In this document: positions 24,983 through 34,356 of the stretch, in pieces
Layout: every line of letters starts with the position of its first letter
Numbering within the stretch: position 1 is the stretch's first letter
Notes under the pieces: model-generated
Database searches by the model: none
What the model saw: the letters and a program-made list of their open reading frames with translations, nothing else
What the model was told of the DNA's origin: nothing
Assembly: GCA_937873455.1 (NCBI GenBank)
Contig: CALMYG010000004.1
Location: forward strand, 1-64,000
DNA from: an uncultured Verrucomicrobiota bacterium
Lineage (GTDB): Bacteria; Verrucomicrobiota; Kiritimatiellia; CAIVKH01
DNA: 64,000 bases
Direction of reading: 5' to 3'
Translations under genes and position numbers: made by a program

Positions 24983-26200
24983 TCAACTCGATATTCCGAA
25001 GCGTTCGAGCCATTTGCGGGCAAAATTTTTCAGCGGAGCGGGAATTCGGGTACGCCACGTCGGCAACAGAGCCCGAGGAATCGCATAGTGCCGCAAGGGA
25101 AGCGGGGAATGACGAAGATCTGCTTTGCCCGGCAAGGCCTGAAAAACCCGGGCATAACCTTCCGCCATAGCCTCCAGCGAAAATCGATCCCGTATACGCG
25201 CGCGTCCCGCGTCGCCGATGCTGCGCCGCCGTGCCGGGTCTTTTGCGAGCTCGATAACCGCCGAGGCAAACGATTCCGGATCCGCAACCTCCGCCAACAG
25301 GCCGTTTTTTCCATGCTCGATAATCTGATCCACCGATCCACGAATACGTGCGGCCACGGACGGACAACCCGCGGCCATGGCCTCCATGAGGGCATTTGGA
25401 CAGCCTTCAAATCGAGATGGCAATATAAAGGCGTCGGCATGGTGCAACAAGCCGGTCACTTCGTCATGCGTGAGATTTCCCCGCAGGTCAACGAACCGGC
25501 TTACTCCGCGTTGCGTAAAGATCTCGCGCAAGGCTTGTTCGTCCGGGCCCGATCCGGCTACGGTAAGTCGGGCATCAACACCGCCATCGCGCACCCGACG
25601 CAGAATATCCGGCAACAACAATATGCCCTTGTCGAGGTCGGAAAGTCGACCGGTATACACCAGATGAAAATCCTCATTCGAATCGTTTATGGGCTGAACA
25701 GCTTGGTGAGCGCTAACTCCAACCCCGTTGTAAACGACAGTGATTTTTTCCGCCGAAACGCCGTACCGCGATATCAAATCATCTTTTACCCGGTCGCTTA
25801 CCCCGAAAATGGCGTCGAGGTGCCCGGCCAGCGAAGCCGTAGGGGCGTACGTTCCCCGTGTGATCATTGGAATCCGGGCCGTGGTGCGAATCGAGTGCGG
25901 GAGGTAACGCACAAGATTGGTTGCTACCAGATCGCAACCCGGCAACACCATAATCGCCTGATAATCCTTTCGGGATAAATGATCGATGAGTATCCGGGTG
26001 GCCCGGGGTAAATCATCTTCAGGAAATGTTACATAGTCCACCCCTTCGATGCCTTCGAACCGGCTGCCGGCAAATCGTTCGGCGGTGATGGGGGGAATAC
26101 ATCGGAAATCGATGCCTTTTGCCGACAGGGCCGGCCGGATCCGGGTGAAAAAGGAAAACGTTCCCCCAACCTGCGGCTCACAGAAATAGGCGATTTTCAT
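24983..26200 (-). CDS. GT4-family glycosyltransferase
   Basis: A 405-residue GT-B enzyme beginning 'MKIAYFCEPQVGGTFSFF'. The donor-binding half shows 'LVYTGRLSDLDKGILLLPDI', 'VDLRGNLTHDEVTGLLHHAD' and 'SRFEGCPNALMEAMAAGCPSVAA'. It has no repeat inserts. After the family motifs a basic 40-residue tail ends 'ARKWLERFGISS', possibly for membrane association. It is adjacent to three other GT4 genes, which suggests successive additions to one oligosaccharide. Confidence 0.9.
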   Translation of the reverse strand: MKIAYFCEPQVGGTFSFFTRIRPALSAKGIDFRCIPPITAERFAGSRFEGIEGVDYVTFPEDDLPRATRILIDHLSRKDYQAIMVLPGCDLVATNLVRYLPHSIRTTARIPMITRGTYAPTASLAGHLDAIFGVSDRVKDDLISRYGVSAEKITVVYNGVGVSAHQAVQPINDSNEDFHLVYTGRLSDLDKGILLLPDILRRVRDGGVDARLTVAGSGPDEQALREIFTQRGVSRFVDLRGNLTHDEVTGLLHHADAFILPSRFEGCPNALMEAMAAGCPSVAARIRGSVDQIIEHGKNGLLAEVADPESFASAVIELAKDPARRRSIGDAGRARIRDRFSLEAMAEGYARVFQALPGKADLRHSPLPLRHYAIPRALLPTWRTRIPAPLKNFARKWLERFGISS

Positions 26201-26402
26201 GGAAAACGGTTCAAGGTTAAAGGTTGCCCGCCCTGCTGCGGGGCGAGGTATCGTCCCTAGGGGACGGAAAGATTAAAAGGGGTGGCAAGGATTTACACGT
26301 ACTGGATAACGCGACCAAGATCGATACGGTGTAAGCGAAAAAGTGTGGGCGAAAAGCTGTAATGGTCTTACTCCTTCTCTTTTACCCCTTATCCTTTGCA
26401 CC
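26201..26402. repeat. GGTTNAA words, double mini-hairpin and TTATCGTTTACACC words
   Basis: GGTTCAAGGTTAAAGGTTGC, then CCTGCTGCGGGGCGAGGTAT and CGTCCCTAGGGGACG (26228-26272; second copy of 18012-18056), then an inverted TACGGTGTAAGCGAAAAAGT / CTTTTACCCCTTATCC pair. Confidence 0.8.
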
Positions 26403-27587
26403 TTATCGATGGACACCCGATAACCCCTCCATGATGCCAAGCAGGTGTCGGCGGGTCGCCTCCCGGCTGTAGTTCCGTATGCAGGGTTCCCGGGCTTGTC
26501 GGCCGAGGGAGCGGGCCAGCTCATCGTTTTCGAACAACTCCCTAATCGCCATGGCCAACGCCTTGACATTATCCGGCGGAACCACCAGCCCGCATCCATC
26601 CAATACCAAGGGAAGATCCGATACCGCCGATCCGATTACCGGCTTGGCCATGGCCATCGCTTCAAAGATTTTAATCGGCATCTGTGACTGAGCCAGTAAT
26701 GTATTATGTAATGGCAGCACAACGAGATCTCCGACGTCCAGATAGAGCGGCATTTGCTGGTGAATATCACTATTTTTGGTGGTGAGCGCGTTTACCGGAT
26801 CGCCAGCGACCACCAGCCATCTCCCAAAGTGCGGAGAGTCGATCATCGATTGAAGGTGTTCAGTAATCGGACCCACCACCAATAGTCGAATCTCATCCTG
26901 GTCGAGAAGGCAAAGAGCCTCCAGGATTTCCTCAACACCCTTGTGTGGACGGACAACACCACCAAATACTATTATCTTTTTCCCGACAAGTCCCAGGCTG
27001 TGCTTCAATAATGTTACTTGTTCCAGCGGCTGAGGCTTAAAAAACTGACAGTCGACACCAGCATGAATGACGTGACCTCCAAAGCGTTTTTGTAACCAGG
27101 TTGTTGTTGATAGAACGGAATCAGCCTTGCGAATTGACGACTCAACAAGGGGAAGATAACACGCCTCCGCCGGATGATGGCCATGCTTCAGCAAACAAGC
27201 GATCTTTTGCCTGAAACCCAGTGAATGCCAAAGCGCTCCATCCCACTCATCGAGATAGACAGCAACAGGAACATTCCGCTTCTTTTTTGCCATTAACGCA
27301 ATGGATACGCTTGTAGCAAAACCCTTACAGGCAATAATCACTTCGCCTTGTAGGGCGTCTACGAATCGCCGGCGTTCCCAGCAGTAATCCGGGAGCCGGT
27401 AGAGTTTTTCAGATGGAATAGCTTGAAACGGATAGGAGCCGCGATACAGGGAACATATGCCACGGCCAAAATCAGGCCCGATAATTTCCGTGCGAAAATC
27501 CGGCTCCAGCATACGTGCCAACTTAAGCGCTGCACCGATGGTTGGAGATCCGATATCCGGAACCAGAAAGGAAATGAGCGTTTTCAC
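26403..27587 (-). CDS. GT4-family glycosyltransferase
   Basis: A 394-residue GT-B enzyme with the N-terminal 'FLVPDIGSPTIGAALKLARML', central 'KIIVFGGVVRPHKGVEEILE' and C-terminal 'SQMPIKIFEAMAMAKPVIGS', where the E-x7-E motif binds the nucleotide sugar. 'CGLVVPPDNVKALAMAIREL' completes the family pattern. Its ATG abuts a remnant of an FAD oxidoreductase gene. The substrate is unknown. Confidence 0.9.
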   Translation of the reverse strand: MKTLISFLVPDIGSPTIGAALKLARMLEPDFRTEIIGPDFGRGICSLYRGSYPFQAIPSEKLYRLPDYCWERRRFVDALQGEVIIACKGFATSVSIALMAKKKRNVPVAVYLDEWDGALWHSLGFRQKIACLLKHGHHPAEACYLPLVESSIRKADSVLSTTTWLQKRFGGHVIHAGVDCQFFKPQPLEQVTLLKHSLGLVGKKIIVFGGVVRPHKGVEEILEALCLLDQDEIRLLVVGPITEHLQSMIDSPHFGRWLVVAGDPVNALTTKNSDIHQQMPLYLDVGDLVVLPLHNTLLAQSQMPIKIFEAMAMAKPVIGSAVSDLPLVLDGCGLVVPPDNVKALAMAIRELFENDELARSLGRQAREPCIRNYSREATRRHLLGIMEGLSGVHR

Positions 27588-27876
27588 AAACAGACTGATT
27601 TAGGGGATATATAGCCGCGAGTATCACGGCGAGAAAAAAGTGGAAAGGGCGGCAGATGATCCATCAAAGCGTCAAATAATGATAATGGGAGTGCGCCACA
27701 TGGACAGCGAAATCCCAGGTAAATCCGCGTTCGCCCTTGAAGGAAGCGGCGAGACCGCCGGGGTAAGGGTTTTGATCGACTAGCAGCCAATCGGTAATAC
27801 CCCGCTCATGTAGCCGCCATGCCGCGCCTAAGCCGGTGGGACCGGCTCCGATGATGAGAAACTTTATTTTGATCAT
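27588..27876 (-). pseudogene. N-terminal remnant of an FAD-dependent oxidoreductase
   Basis: The ATG at 27876 opens 'MIKIKFLIIGAGPTGLGAAW', a clear dinucleotide-binding GxGxxG, then 'NPYPGGLAASFKGERGFTWD' and 'VAHSHYHY'. A lost T then shifts the frame: the next frame continues 'FDALMDHLPPFPLFSRRDTR', and the rest of the gene is missing. The product would resemble the intact FAD enzyme at 29461-30753, so this may be a decayed paralogue. Confidence 0.65.
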
Positions 27877-27914
27877 GACAATGCTCTTTTCTTTTTTAAA
27901 CACACATTTATGGA

Positions 27915-28110
27915 GATAGCTAATCGCCACACTTAATCCCAAACACTTACACCTTGAGAACTAGGTGTAGGGACTAGGTGTAAGGACCACGTGTGGCAAA
28001 CAAACACTTAATCCTGACACTTAATCCCAAATACTTACACCTTGAGGACCAAGTGTAGGGACTAAGTGTATCAATTACGTGTAGGAACTAAATGGAGGGA
28101 CCAGGCGCGA
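27915..28110. repeat. CACTTAATCCC/AAGTGTAGGGACT tandem hairpins, left of a cargo gene
   Basis: Two tandem copies of a hairpin about 100 bp long: CACTTAATCCCAAACACTTA, CACCTTGAG, then AGGTGTAGGGACTAGGTGTA. Related words lie on the other side of the next gene (28891-28955). Confidence 0.8.
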
Positions 28111-28115
28111 GGACA

Positions 28116-28866
28116 CTAGTAAACAGCAATCGTATTCTTTTTTGACTTGATCAGGCCCGAGATCAATAGACTTATCCTGTGCAGAAAATGCCTTCCTTTG
28201 CGCAACTCAACTTCAGAAAAACCAGCAGTATCCATAAGCGCGGCGGATTGCGTGGTTGATTTAGACGCGATTTGAAGAAACTTGATTTGATCGGCATTGC
28301 TAAATCGACCATTTCCCTCCGCAATATTCAAGATAATGGCCGTAGTTGCTTTATCGAGTTTGACCAGTGCATTTTGACTACACTTCGATGATGTTTCGAC
28401 CTGTTCAATCCATCCCACAAGTTCCAGTGCGACTTGATATGCCAGAAGACTTTCATGCCCAAAGTAACGTTTGATGGGCATAGCCCCATAATTGGTTCGC
28501 GGTTCGTGAACGCGTTTTACCGTGATATTTCGCAGACTGATCAACATGTTCACAATCTCGCGCAATACTTCTTTGCCCTGCCGGCAGGCAATTTGATCAA
28601 CGAGTAGCTTGATGGATAAAATATCCATACATGCGGCACATTCCAAAGCTGATCCATTTGCTATCGCAAGAAAATTTGCTCTCTCTCTGATGCTCCAACT
28701 GGCGCTGGCATGAGCAATATTAAGCAGAATACTTTCTCCTGCTCTCCAGATGATCACATGCCGCCCGCCTCTTATTGATTTCCCGCAATATCTCAGCACG
28801 ATAGTTCAGAAATGTCCTCGACCGCTGGTACACCTCTAGCTTTTCATGGTCAAAGGTGTTATTCAT
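28116..28866 (-). pseudogene. Two-domain four-helix-bundle (S23-like) gene with a frameshift
   Basis: The ATG at 28866 opens a typical four-helix-bundle start ('MNNTFDHEKLEVYQRSRTF'). About 2 bp appear lost in an AGAG run near 28741-28747, after which the frame continues as 'AGESILLNIAHASASWSIRE'. A second, complete copy of the domain follows without a stop ('YFGHESLLAYQVALELVGWI', 'ATTAIILNIAEGNGRFSNAD'). A fused double domain is unusual, since members are normally about 120 residues. The 227-residue open frame from 28799 could still be made, but lacks the first helix. Sequencing error cannot be excluded. Confidence 0.7.
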
Positions 28867-29460
28867 CACGAGCGGTCACCAAATTTTTCACACTTAATTT
28901 TGTCACTTAATCCCAATCACATACTTTGAGGACCAAGTGCAGGAACCAAGTGTTGCAAACAAACACTAAACACCAACAGCTTTTCCGGCCGCTTCCCAAC
29001 TACTTTGGTACGCCTGATTTGCCCCCCTGCTTCCACATTTTACTTGGCCTGCATTGCATCGATTGGATGTCGTCACCGCCGACATCTAGAGCGCCGGGCG
29101 AATCAGGTCGCTGGTGGTTCCATGCCGTGGTCGGCAAACCATTTACGGAGATACGATCGATCCAGCGCATCTTTTTCCCGTTGGTCTGCTTGGTCTTCCA
29201 GAGAAGCTGGGGTGATCGGCCCACACGTTATCCCGCAACGGCCCGAACACACTGAATGTATACACTACGGAAAGCGCGCCGACCCGCCTCTGGAGGGGAA
29301 TTAAGCGGAAATGATATGCAACTTTGTCTTGAACCTTGTGTTGCCTGCCCGCCTCCGGCGGGAACTACATCTTCTTTTTTCAGCCGATTCAGACAAAGGT
29401 CAAGACGAAGTTCAACACAATGTTTTGGGGAACAAATTGTTACCCCCCCTTCCGCGACCT
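28867..29460. repeat. Gap: word repeats and an unrecognised coding-like stretch
   Basis: 28891-28955 carries CACTTAATCCC/AAGTGCAGGAACC words. 29095-29245 on the minus strand reads 'ASLEDQADQREKDALDRSYL' and 'RKWFADHGMEPPAT' before a stop, which looks like the C-terminal scrap of a nucleotidyltransferase-type accessory protein (weak). 29280-29300 and 29340-29368 hold CCCGCCTCTGGAGGGG modules, with a GAACTTTGTCTT inverted pair at 29322-29425. Confidence 0.55.
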
Positions 29461-30753
29461 TCAGCGCATTCCGTAGTTAACCTTTTCCGCCGCCTCTTTC
29501 CCCGCCGCATAGGCCTGATCCGACCAGACATACTTCCACTTTCCATATAAACCGGCGGTAATGATCCCTTTTGTTTCCAGCCACTCCGCGATCCGGTCAA
29601 CCGCGGCCTGCCGGCCAAGCGTCGGTATTGTGTAGGCATGGGATACTTCAATATGGTCCACCGACCGCACATCACGATCGGGATCGAAACCCAGCATCCG
29701 GCCCAAGTCCATAACCGCCTTGCGCTTGAGTTTCTCGTGATCCATCACTTCGTCATCCCTCCGGAAAATTTCCGTCTGCAAGACCGTGGTTTCCGGGGGC
29801 AGACTGCCCGGAATCAGATTGCTCAACACCTTGACCCGCGATACATCGATTTCCGGGTCGTAGATATAAAACCAATGATAGGGCGCCAGATCCGGTTTGT
29901 TGACTACGATGTTTACGCCAAGCATCTGCGTGTGTCGCAGGGTCGCCGCATCGGTCCGTATCGCGTCGGGGACCTCATTGCCCATCGCCCCGATCAGACA
30001 ATTCAGCGGCATCGTGCTAATCAGCTTGTCAAATCCAATGGTTTTTCCGTTTGAAAACAGGATTGTTCTTTCTTTTAACCTTAGACTTTCAACCTTGAAC
30101 CCCGTCGCGACCTCGACGGACCGGTAAAACTTCTCAAAAAAAGCGAAGAATCCACCCCGCGCCGGATAATGAAAAGCGGAAAACACCGATTGCTTTTCGT
30201 CAACCGGCTGGTATGCGCCTTTGCGGATCCGCTCGATCTGCGAGGGCAGCAACCGTCCGGAAAGCCAATCGGTATCCATTTCGACCATGGCGGTCCGCCA
30301 ATACTTTTCGGTGTATTCGCGGTAAAAGTTTTCGGTCAAGAAATCGCCATACTGGCTTCGGCACCAAGCGTCATAATGGACCGGCGGCACGTCCGCTGGC
30401 TTGGCCTGGGCGGCCAAGATTTCCGCCAGCGCTTGATCCCGCATCGCCGCCGGTAAATCCCGCAAATGGTTCTGTACCGGATAGGTTACCCAGCGGCCAT
30501 GCCACCAGTTGGCGACCCGGCTCTGCGGGACGGTGACCACCTCCCCGGCATTGGCGAAGAGTTCGCGCTTCCAGTGTTCGTCTTTAGCGTGGCAAATGTG
30601 CGCCCCTTCATCAAAATAAACACCATGTTGCCGATGGGAATACACATGCCCGCCGACATGATCCTTGGCCTCATAGACCACCGAACCGGGAAGGTGACGG
30701 GCCGCGCCGAGACCGGTCAGGCCGGCGCCGAGAATGACGATTTTGTTGAACAT
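29461..30753 (-). CDS. FAD-dependent amine-oxidase/protoporphyrinogen-oxidase-like protein
   Basis: The 430-residue protein begins with the dinucleotide-binding loop 'VILGAGLTGLGAARHL' and has the second FAD segment near the C-terminus ('ETKGIITAGLYGKWKYVWSD'). The layout matches the NAD(P)-binding Rossmann/HemG-like proteins often seen in capsule and O-antigen clusters, distantly related to UDP-galactopyranose mutase. Several residues near 215-230 ('FKVESLRLKERT') coincide with GGTTNAA words at about 30073-30106. The reaction is unknown; a redox or mutase step on a nucleotide sugar is plausible. Confidence 0.8.
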   Translation of the reverse strand: MFNKIVILGAGLTGLGAARHLPGSVVYEAKDHVGGHVYSHRQHGVYFDEGAHICHAKDEHWKRELFANAGEVVTVPQSRVANWWHGRWVTYPVQNHLRDLPAAMRDQALAEILAAQAKPADVPPVHYDAWCRSQYGDFLTENFYREYTEKYWRTAMVEMDTDWLSGRLLPSQIERIRKGAYQPVDEKQSVFSAFHYPARGGFFAFFEKFYRSVEVATGFKVESLRLKERTILFSNGKTIGFDKLISTMPLNCLIGAMGNEVPDAIRTDAATLRHTQMLGVNIVVNKPDLAPYHWFYIYDPEIDVSRVKVLSNLIPGSLPPETTVLQTEIFRRDDEVMDHEKLKRKAVMDLGRMLGFDPDRDVRSVDHIEVSHAYTIPTLGRQAAVDRIAEWLETKGIITAGLYGKWKYVWSDQAYAAGKEAAEKVNYGMR

Positions 30754-31233
30754 ACTGGCTTGCCACTCCTTATCCTTTACTCCTTATCGTTTACACTTTT
30801 TCGAATGAACCGACACCGTTGCCGATAGAGGAAGGCGATAACGTGTAAGCGATAAGGTGTAGACGATAAGGTGCGATGGTCTGCTTTTACTCCTTATCGT
30901 TTACACCTTTTTGAACGACTACAGCGTGATGCACAATATATTAACTACGAAATATACGCTTGTCCGCCTCCGGCGGGAAATACACGAACTATACGAAAGA
31001 AAAAGCAACTACGGAAAGCGCCGAGTCACGCGGAAAGGAAGAATGGTTACAGCATGGCAAGGAGGCAGGGTGACCCAACCAAACTTTGTGTTGAACTTCG
31101 TCTTGAACGTTGTCTGAACTGAAGCGAATCAGGATAAGACGAAGTTCCCTCCAGAGGCGGGCAGGCAACACAAAGAACGATTCTATTTCCGCGTCTTTCC
31201 CCTCCATAGGCGGGCAGGCGCGTATTCCGTAGT
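30754..31233. repeat. Gap with TTATCGTTTACACC, CCGTAGTT and GAACTTTGTCTT words
   Basis: No gene. TCCTTATCGTTTACACTTTT (30778) with the inverted GATAAGGTGTAGACGATAAG (30858); AACTACGAAATATACGCTTG with an embedded CCGCCTCCGGCGGG module (30942-30990); GAACTTCGTCTTGAACGTTG with inverted partner (31080-31150); CCCTCCAGAGGCGGGCAGGC twice (31148 and about 31200). Confidence 0.7.
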
Positions 31234-32133
31234 TTAATCCCTTGCCTCAAGTAACGTCCGATCAATCCCCTCCCGCCAACCGACCGTGGCTTTCCAACCA
31301 AGCAACGCCGCCGCCTTCGTGCAATCCGCGATCTGCACATCCGGTTCGCCGGGGCGGCGGGGTCGAGCGCCCAGCTCAAACAAATCCTCGACGCCATAAT
31401 GCCCGGCAATCGCCATCACCACGTCGGCGACCTTAACCCCCTCGCCACAACCAAGATTAAACTCCTGATAGCCGGAAGCATTTTGGGCAACGGCCATGGC
31501 AATCGCCTCCACGACGTCATCGATATAAACAAAATCGCGTTGCTGCCGGCCATCCGTCATGTGGGCACGGCGTTTCAGTCGAGCCGACTCCAAGGCAAAT
31601 GGAATCATCATATCGCCTCGCTGACCCGGACCGTACATAATAAATGGTCTTAACCAGACCACCGGGATGCCGGTTCGGATGCACCACGATGCGGCAAGGT
31701 CTCGAGCGGCCCGCTTGGCCCAACCATAGGGCGACAAGGGCAGTTCCGGCATATCCGATTCCAACAATCGCCCCGCCCGATGGCCATACTCTTCGGCGGA
31801 ACCCATCATGATCAAACGCTGGAGTCCACGTTCACTCCAGTAGTCCAGCAACTTGGCGAATTGATCAATTTGCCCGGCCTGAATGCCGAACCCCTGATAA
31901 CGGCGCATATCCCAGGCGAGATGGATCAGGACAAAGGGGGTGTCGGGCTTTATTGAAGCAGGCACTAACCGCGAAGGATCTTCGAGATCGGACTGGTGAT
32001 GCGTCACGTTGTCGTGACTGGAACCCGAGTGAAACAACCGGTCGACCGCAATGATTGACCGACCGGAGTCGGCCAGGCGATCGACGAGTTTACGCCCAAG
32101 AAAACCTTCAGAACCGGTGACGATGATATTCAT
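31234..32133 (-). CDS. NAD(P)-dependent sugar epimerase/dehydratase (extended SDR)
   Basis: A 299-residue SDR with 'IIVTGSEGFLGRKLVD' (NAD loop, residues 3-18), 'MMGSAEEYG' supplying the catalytic Ser, and 'PYGWAKRAA' as the Y-x3-K motif. 'GQQRDFVYIDDVVEAI'-like sequence (QQRDFVYIDDVV) is the standard C-terminal mark. It lies next to the CDP-glucose genes rfbF and rfbG, so it may reduce or epimerise a CDP-4-keto-6-deoxy sugar. That link is inference from position. Confidence 0.8.
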   Translation of the reverse strand: MNIIVTGSEGFLGRKLVDRLADSGRSIIAVDRLFHSGSSHDNVTHHQSDLEDPSRLVPASIKPDTPFVLIHLAWDMRRYQGFGIQAGQIDQFAKLLDYWSERGLQRLIMMGSAEEYGHRAGRLLESDMPELPLSPYGWAKRAARDLAASWCIRTGIPVVWLRPFIMYGPGQRGDMMIPFALESARLKRRAHMTDGRQQRDFVYIDDVVEAIAMAVAQNASGYQEFNLGCGEGVKVADVVMAIAGHYGVEDLFELGARPRRPGEPDVQIADCTKAAALLGWKATVGWREGIDRTLLEARD

Positions 32134-32948
32134 AAGACTGTAGACCGATTACCATCACTTAATCGCTGACACTTAAACGACCTGCTTCAAAAATGATGAG
32201 CCCCAAATCTTCGTCCCGATAAGGTGCGAGCGATAACGAGCAAGCAGACCAAGCACACACCTTATCCGTTACACCTTATCGTTTACACGTTATCGAATAT
32301 GCCAAGCCTCAGGGCGAAAAAACGGGATGATTCGAGTGCACGAGCAGGTGTGAGAAACGTCTCCATTCTCATCCGTGCTATCCGTGTTATCCGTGGTTAA
32401 ATAAATGAACACCACGGATTTCACGGATGACACGGATCATGCAATACAAGGGCGGAGATTAATCGTTTACACTTAGTCGCATACACTTAATCTATTCGTT
32501 TACCTTTGATCGACTAAGCGGGTCGAGTAAGTGTAACCGATTAAGAGTAGGGATTAAGTGTCATCGGAAACACTTTGTCCCACACTTAGTCGCTTACCCT
32601 TAATCGGATACCCTCGACCTGCTTAAACAATGATGAGCCCCAAATCTTCGTCCCGATAAGGTGTACGCGAGTAGGTGTGGACGAGCAAGTGTGAGAAACG
32701 TCTCCATTCTCATCCGTGCTATCCGTGTTATCCGTGGTTAAAAAGGAAAAGACCAATACGGAAGGTGCGCCAGCTCGCCTCTGGAGGGAACTTCGTGTTG
32801 AACGTTGTCTTGTCCTGCTTCGAACCGGTTGGAACAAAGTTCGAGATTAAGTTCAACACAACGTTTGGTTGGGGTAACTTCCGGCTTTCTATTCTTTGTC
32901 TTGAACTTCGTGTTGAACGTTGTCTTGTCCTGCTCTGACAAGGTTATG
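32134..32948. repeat. 815-bp gap with at least five word families
   Basis: No gene. TTATCGTTTACACG words (32210-32300); ATCCGTG arms in tail-to-tail order (32368-32440); a TACACTT/ACTCG element with inverted arm (32460-32620); a second CCCCAAATCTTCGTCCCGAT plus ATCCGTG unit (32637-32740), repeated from 32198; a CGCCTCTGGAGGG module (32773); and a GAACTTCGTGTTGAACGTTG inverted pair (32788-32940). Confidence 0.75.
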
Positions 32949-33743
32949 CTACCATCTCACCCACGGCGCCTTGCCGCTATCGTAGATTTTTTCCAGGTTT
33001 TCACGATCCCGGATGGTATCCATGCATTGCCAGTAACCCGCATGCTTGAAAGCGGCCAATTGCCCGTCGCGGGCCAGACGAGTCAGCGGGTCGGACTCCA
33101 AGCTGTAGTTGCCGTCGGCGGGAAGGCGACCGAGAAAATCCCGTCGAAACATAAAGTATCCCCCGTTGATGAAATCGTGATGCAGGGGTTCTTTTTCCTG
33201 GAAGGAGTTCACCTGGTTGTCGTTGGCGATTTCAATCATGCCAAACCGGGAGGGCGGATGTACCGCCGCCACCGTTCCCAGCTTGTCATGGCTGAGATGG
33301 AAATCCCACTCCCGGTCAAGCGGGATATCACAAACCCCGTCACCGTAGGTCAGACAAAAATGCGGGGCGTCGATGTACGACGCCACCATCTTCACCCGGG
33401 TTCCGGTCAGGCTGTTTTCCCCGGTTTCGACGAGGGCGATTTCCCAATCGGGCGTACGGTCCGCCTCATAAGCATATTCCCCCGACTTGCTCTTGATCTT
33501 AACACTGGAGGTATGCTTCAGGAGATTCATGAAGTACTCCTTGATCACAAAGCCCTTGTAGCCGAGGCACACGACGAATTTCCGGAAGCCGAAATGGCTG
33601 TAACTCATCATGATGTGCCAGAGAATCGGCTTGCCTCCGACCGTGACCATGGGTTTGGGAATGATCTGGGTTTCTTCCATCAGGCGCGTTCCACGCCCTC
33701 CGGCGAGGATGACAACGGGGATATCGGCTGGTTTAATGCTCAT
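32949..33743 (-). CDS. rfbF: Glucose-1-phosphate cytidylyltransferase
   Basis: The 264-residue protein has the nucleotidyltransferase start 'VILAGGRGTRLMEETQIIPK' and the family-specific 'GGKPILWHIMMSYSHFGF', 'CLGYKGFVIKEYF', 'LTYGDGV' and 'INGGYFMFRR'. It makes CDP-glucose from CTP and glucose-1-phosphate, the first step toward CDP-6-deoxy sugars. The next pathway gene, rfbG, is 1.4 kb upstream, separated only by repeats and a GxxExxY gene inserted between them. Confidence 0.95.
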   Translation of the reverse strand: MSIKPADIPVVILAGGRGTRLMEETQIIPKPMVTVGGKPILWHIMMSYSHFGFRKFVVCLGYKGFVIKEYFMNLLKHTSSVKIKSKSGEYAYEADRTPDWEIALVETGENSLTGTRVKMVASYIDAPHFCLTYGDGVCDIPLDREWDFHLSHDKLGTVAAVHPPSRFGMIEIANDNQVNSFQEKEPLHHDFINGGYFMFRRDFLGRLPADGNYSLESDPLTRLARDGQLAAFKHAGYWQCMDTIRDRENLEKIYDSGKAPWVRW

Positions 33744-33757
33744 AGGTAACTCCTGAT

Positions 33758-33842
33758 TAATGAACTACGGAATTCGCGGAAAAACGCGGAAGGAAAGATT
33801 ATTATTTCAGCGTAATTCCGTGTTTTCCGTAGTTGATTTTTC
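33758..33842. repeat. AACTACGG...CCGTAGTT inverted pair
   Basis: AACTACGGAATTCGCGGAAA at one end and GTAATTCCGTGTTTTCCGTA at the other, with a core of about 20 bp. The right arm overlaps the 3' end of the GxxExxY gene and supplies its last residues ('STTENTELR'). Confidence 0.9.
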
Positions 33843-34220
33843 CTGAAATACGAAACGTTCGATCTCCACACGGGGATAGGCCCCGAAGTTAACCAACAAT
33901 CCCAAGTGCATACCGGTCGCCTTGAGGTAATTGATAATCTGGGCGCGATGTTCGTCGAGAATGGCTTTTACCGCCTTGAGTTCCACGATTATCTTCCCAT
34001 AGCAAACGAAATCCGGAATATACCCTTGTTTGAGTTCGTGTCCCTTGTACGTCAACTTGACGGTTGGTTGTTCAACGAAAGGGATACCCAATATCCCAAA
34101 CTCAATCGCCAAGCACTCTTGGAATACGGCTTCAAGGAAGCCATGCCCTTTATCCTTGTAAACCTCGAAACATGCCCCGCGTAGTTTGAAACTTTCCGCC
34201 TCATACATTAATTCGCTCAT
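33807..34220 (-). CDS. GxxExxY-family protein
   Basis: I start at the ATG at 34220 ('MSELMYEAESFKLRGACFEV'); the longer frame upstream ('LTTESAEERGKK') is repeat DNA. The signature is 'GHGFLEAVFQECLAIEF', followed by a PD-(D/E)xK-like core 'YIPDFVCYGKIIVELKAVKA'. At about 137 residues it is of normal length apart from a repeat-coded tail. The function is unknown. These genes are common as isolated inserts in such genomes. Here it separates rfbF from rfbG and is bounded on both sides by CCGTAGTT arms. Confidence 0.85.
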   Translation of the reverse strand: MSELMYEAESFKLRGACFEVYKDKGHGFLEAVFQECLAIEFGILGIPFVEQPTVKLTYKGHELKQGYIPDFVCYGKIIVELKAVKAILDEHRAQIINYLKATGMHLGLLVNFGAYPRVEIERFVFQEKSTTENTELR

Positions 34221-34227
34221 ATTTTCC

Positions 34228-34356
34228 TTCTTTCCGCGTTCTTCCGCGCTTTCCGTAGTTAACTTTTCTTTCTTTTTAAAACTACGGCAGTCGCAGAAGG
34301 ACGCGGAATATCTGGTCTTAATTTCAGCGTAACTCCGAGCTTTCCGTAGTTTAATC
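34228..34356. repeat. CCGTAGTT arms right of the GxxExxY gene
   Basis: TTCCGCGTTCTTCCGCGCTT ending CCGTAGTT (34236-34262), then a full inverted pair AAAACTACGGCAGTCGCAGA / CGAGCTTTCCGTAGTTT (34310-34354) that reaches the stop codon of rfbG. Confidence 0.9.
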
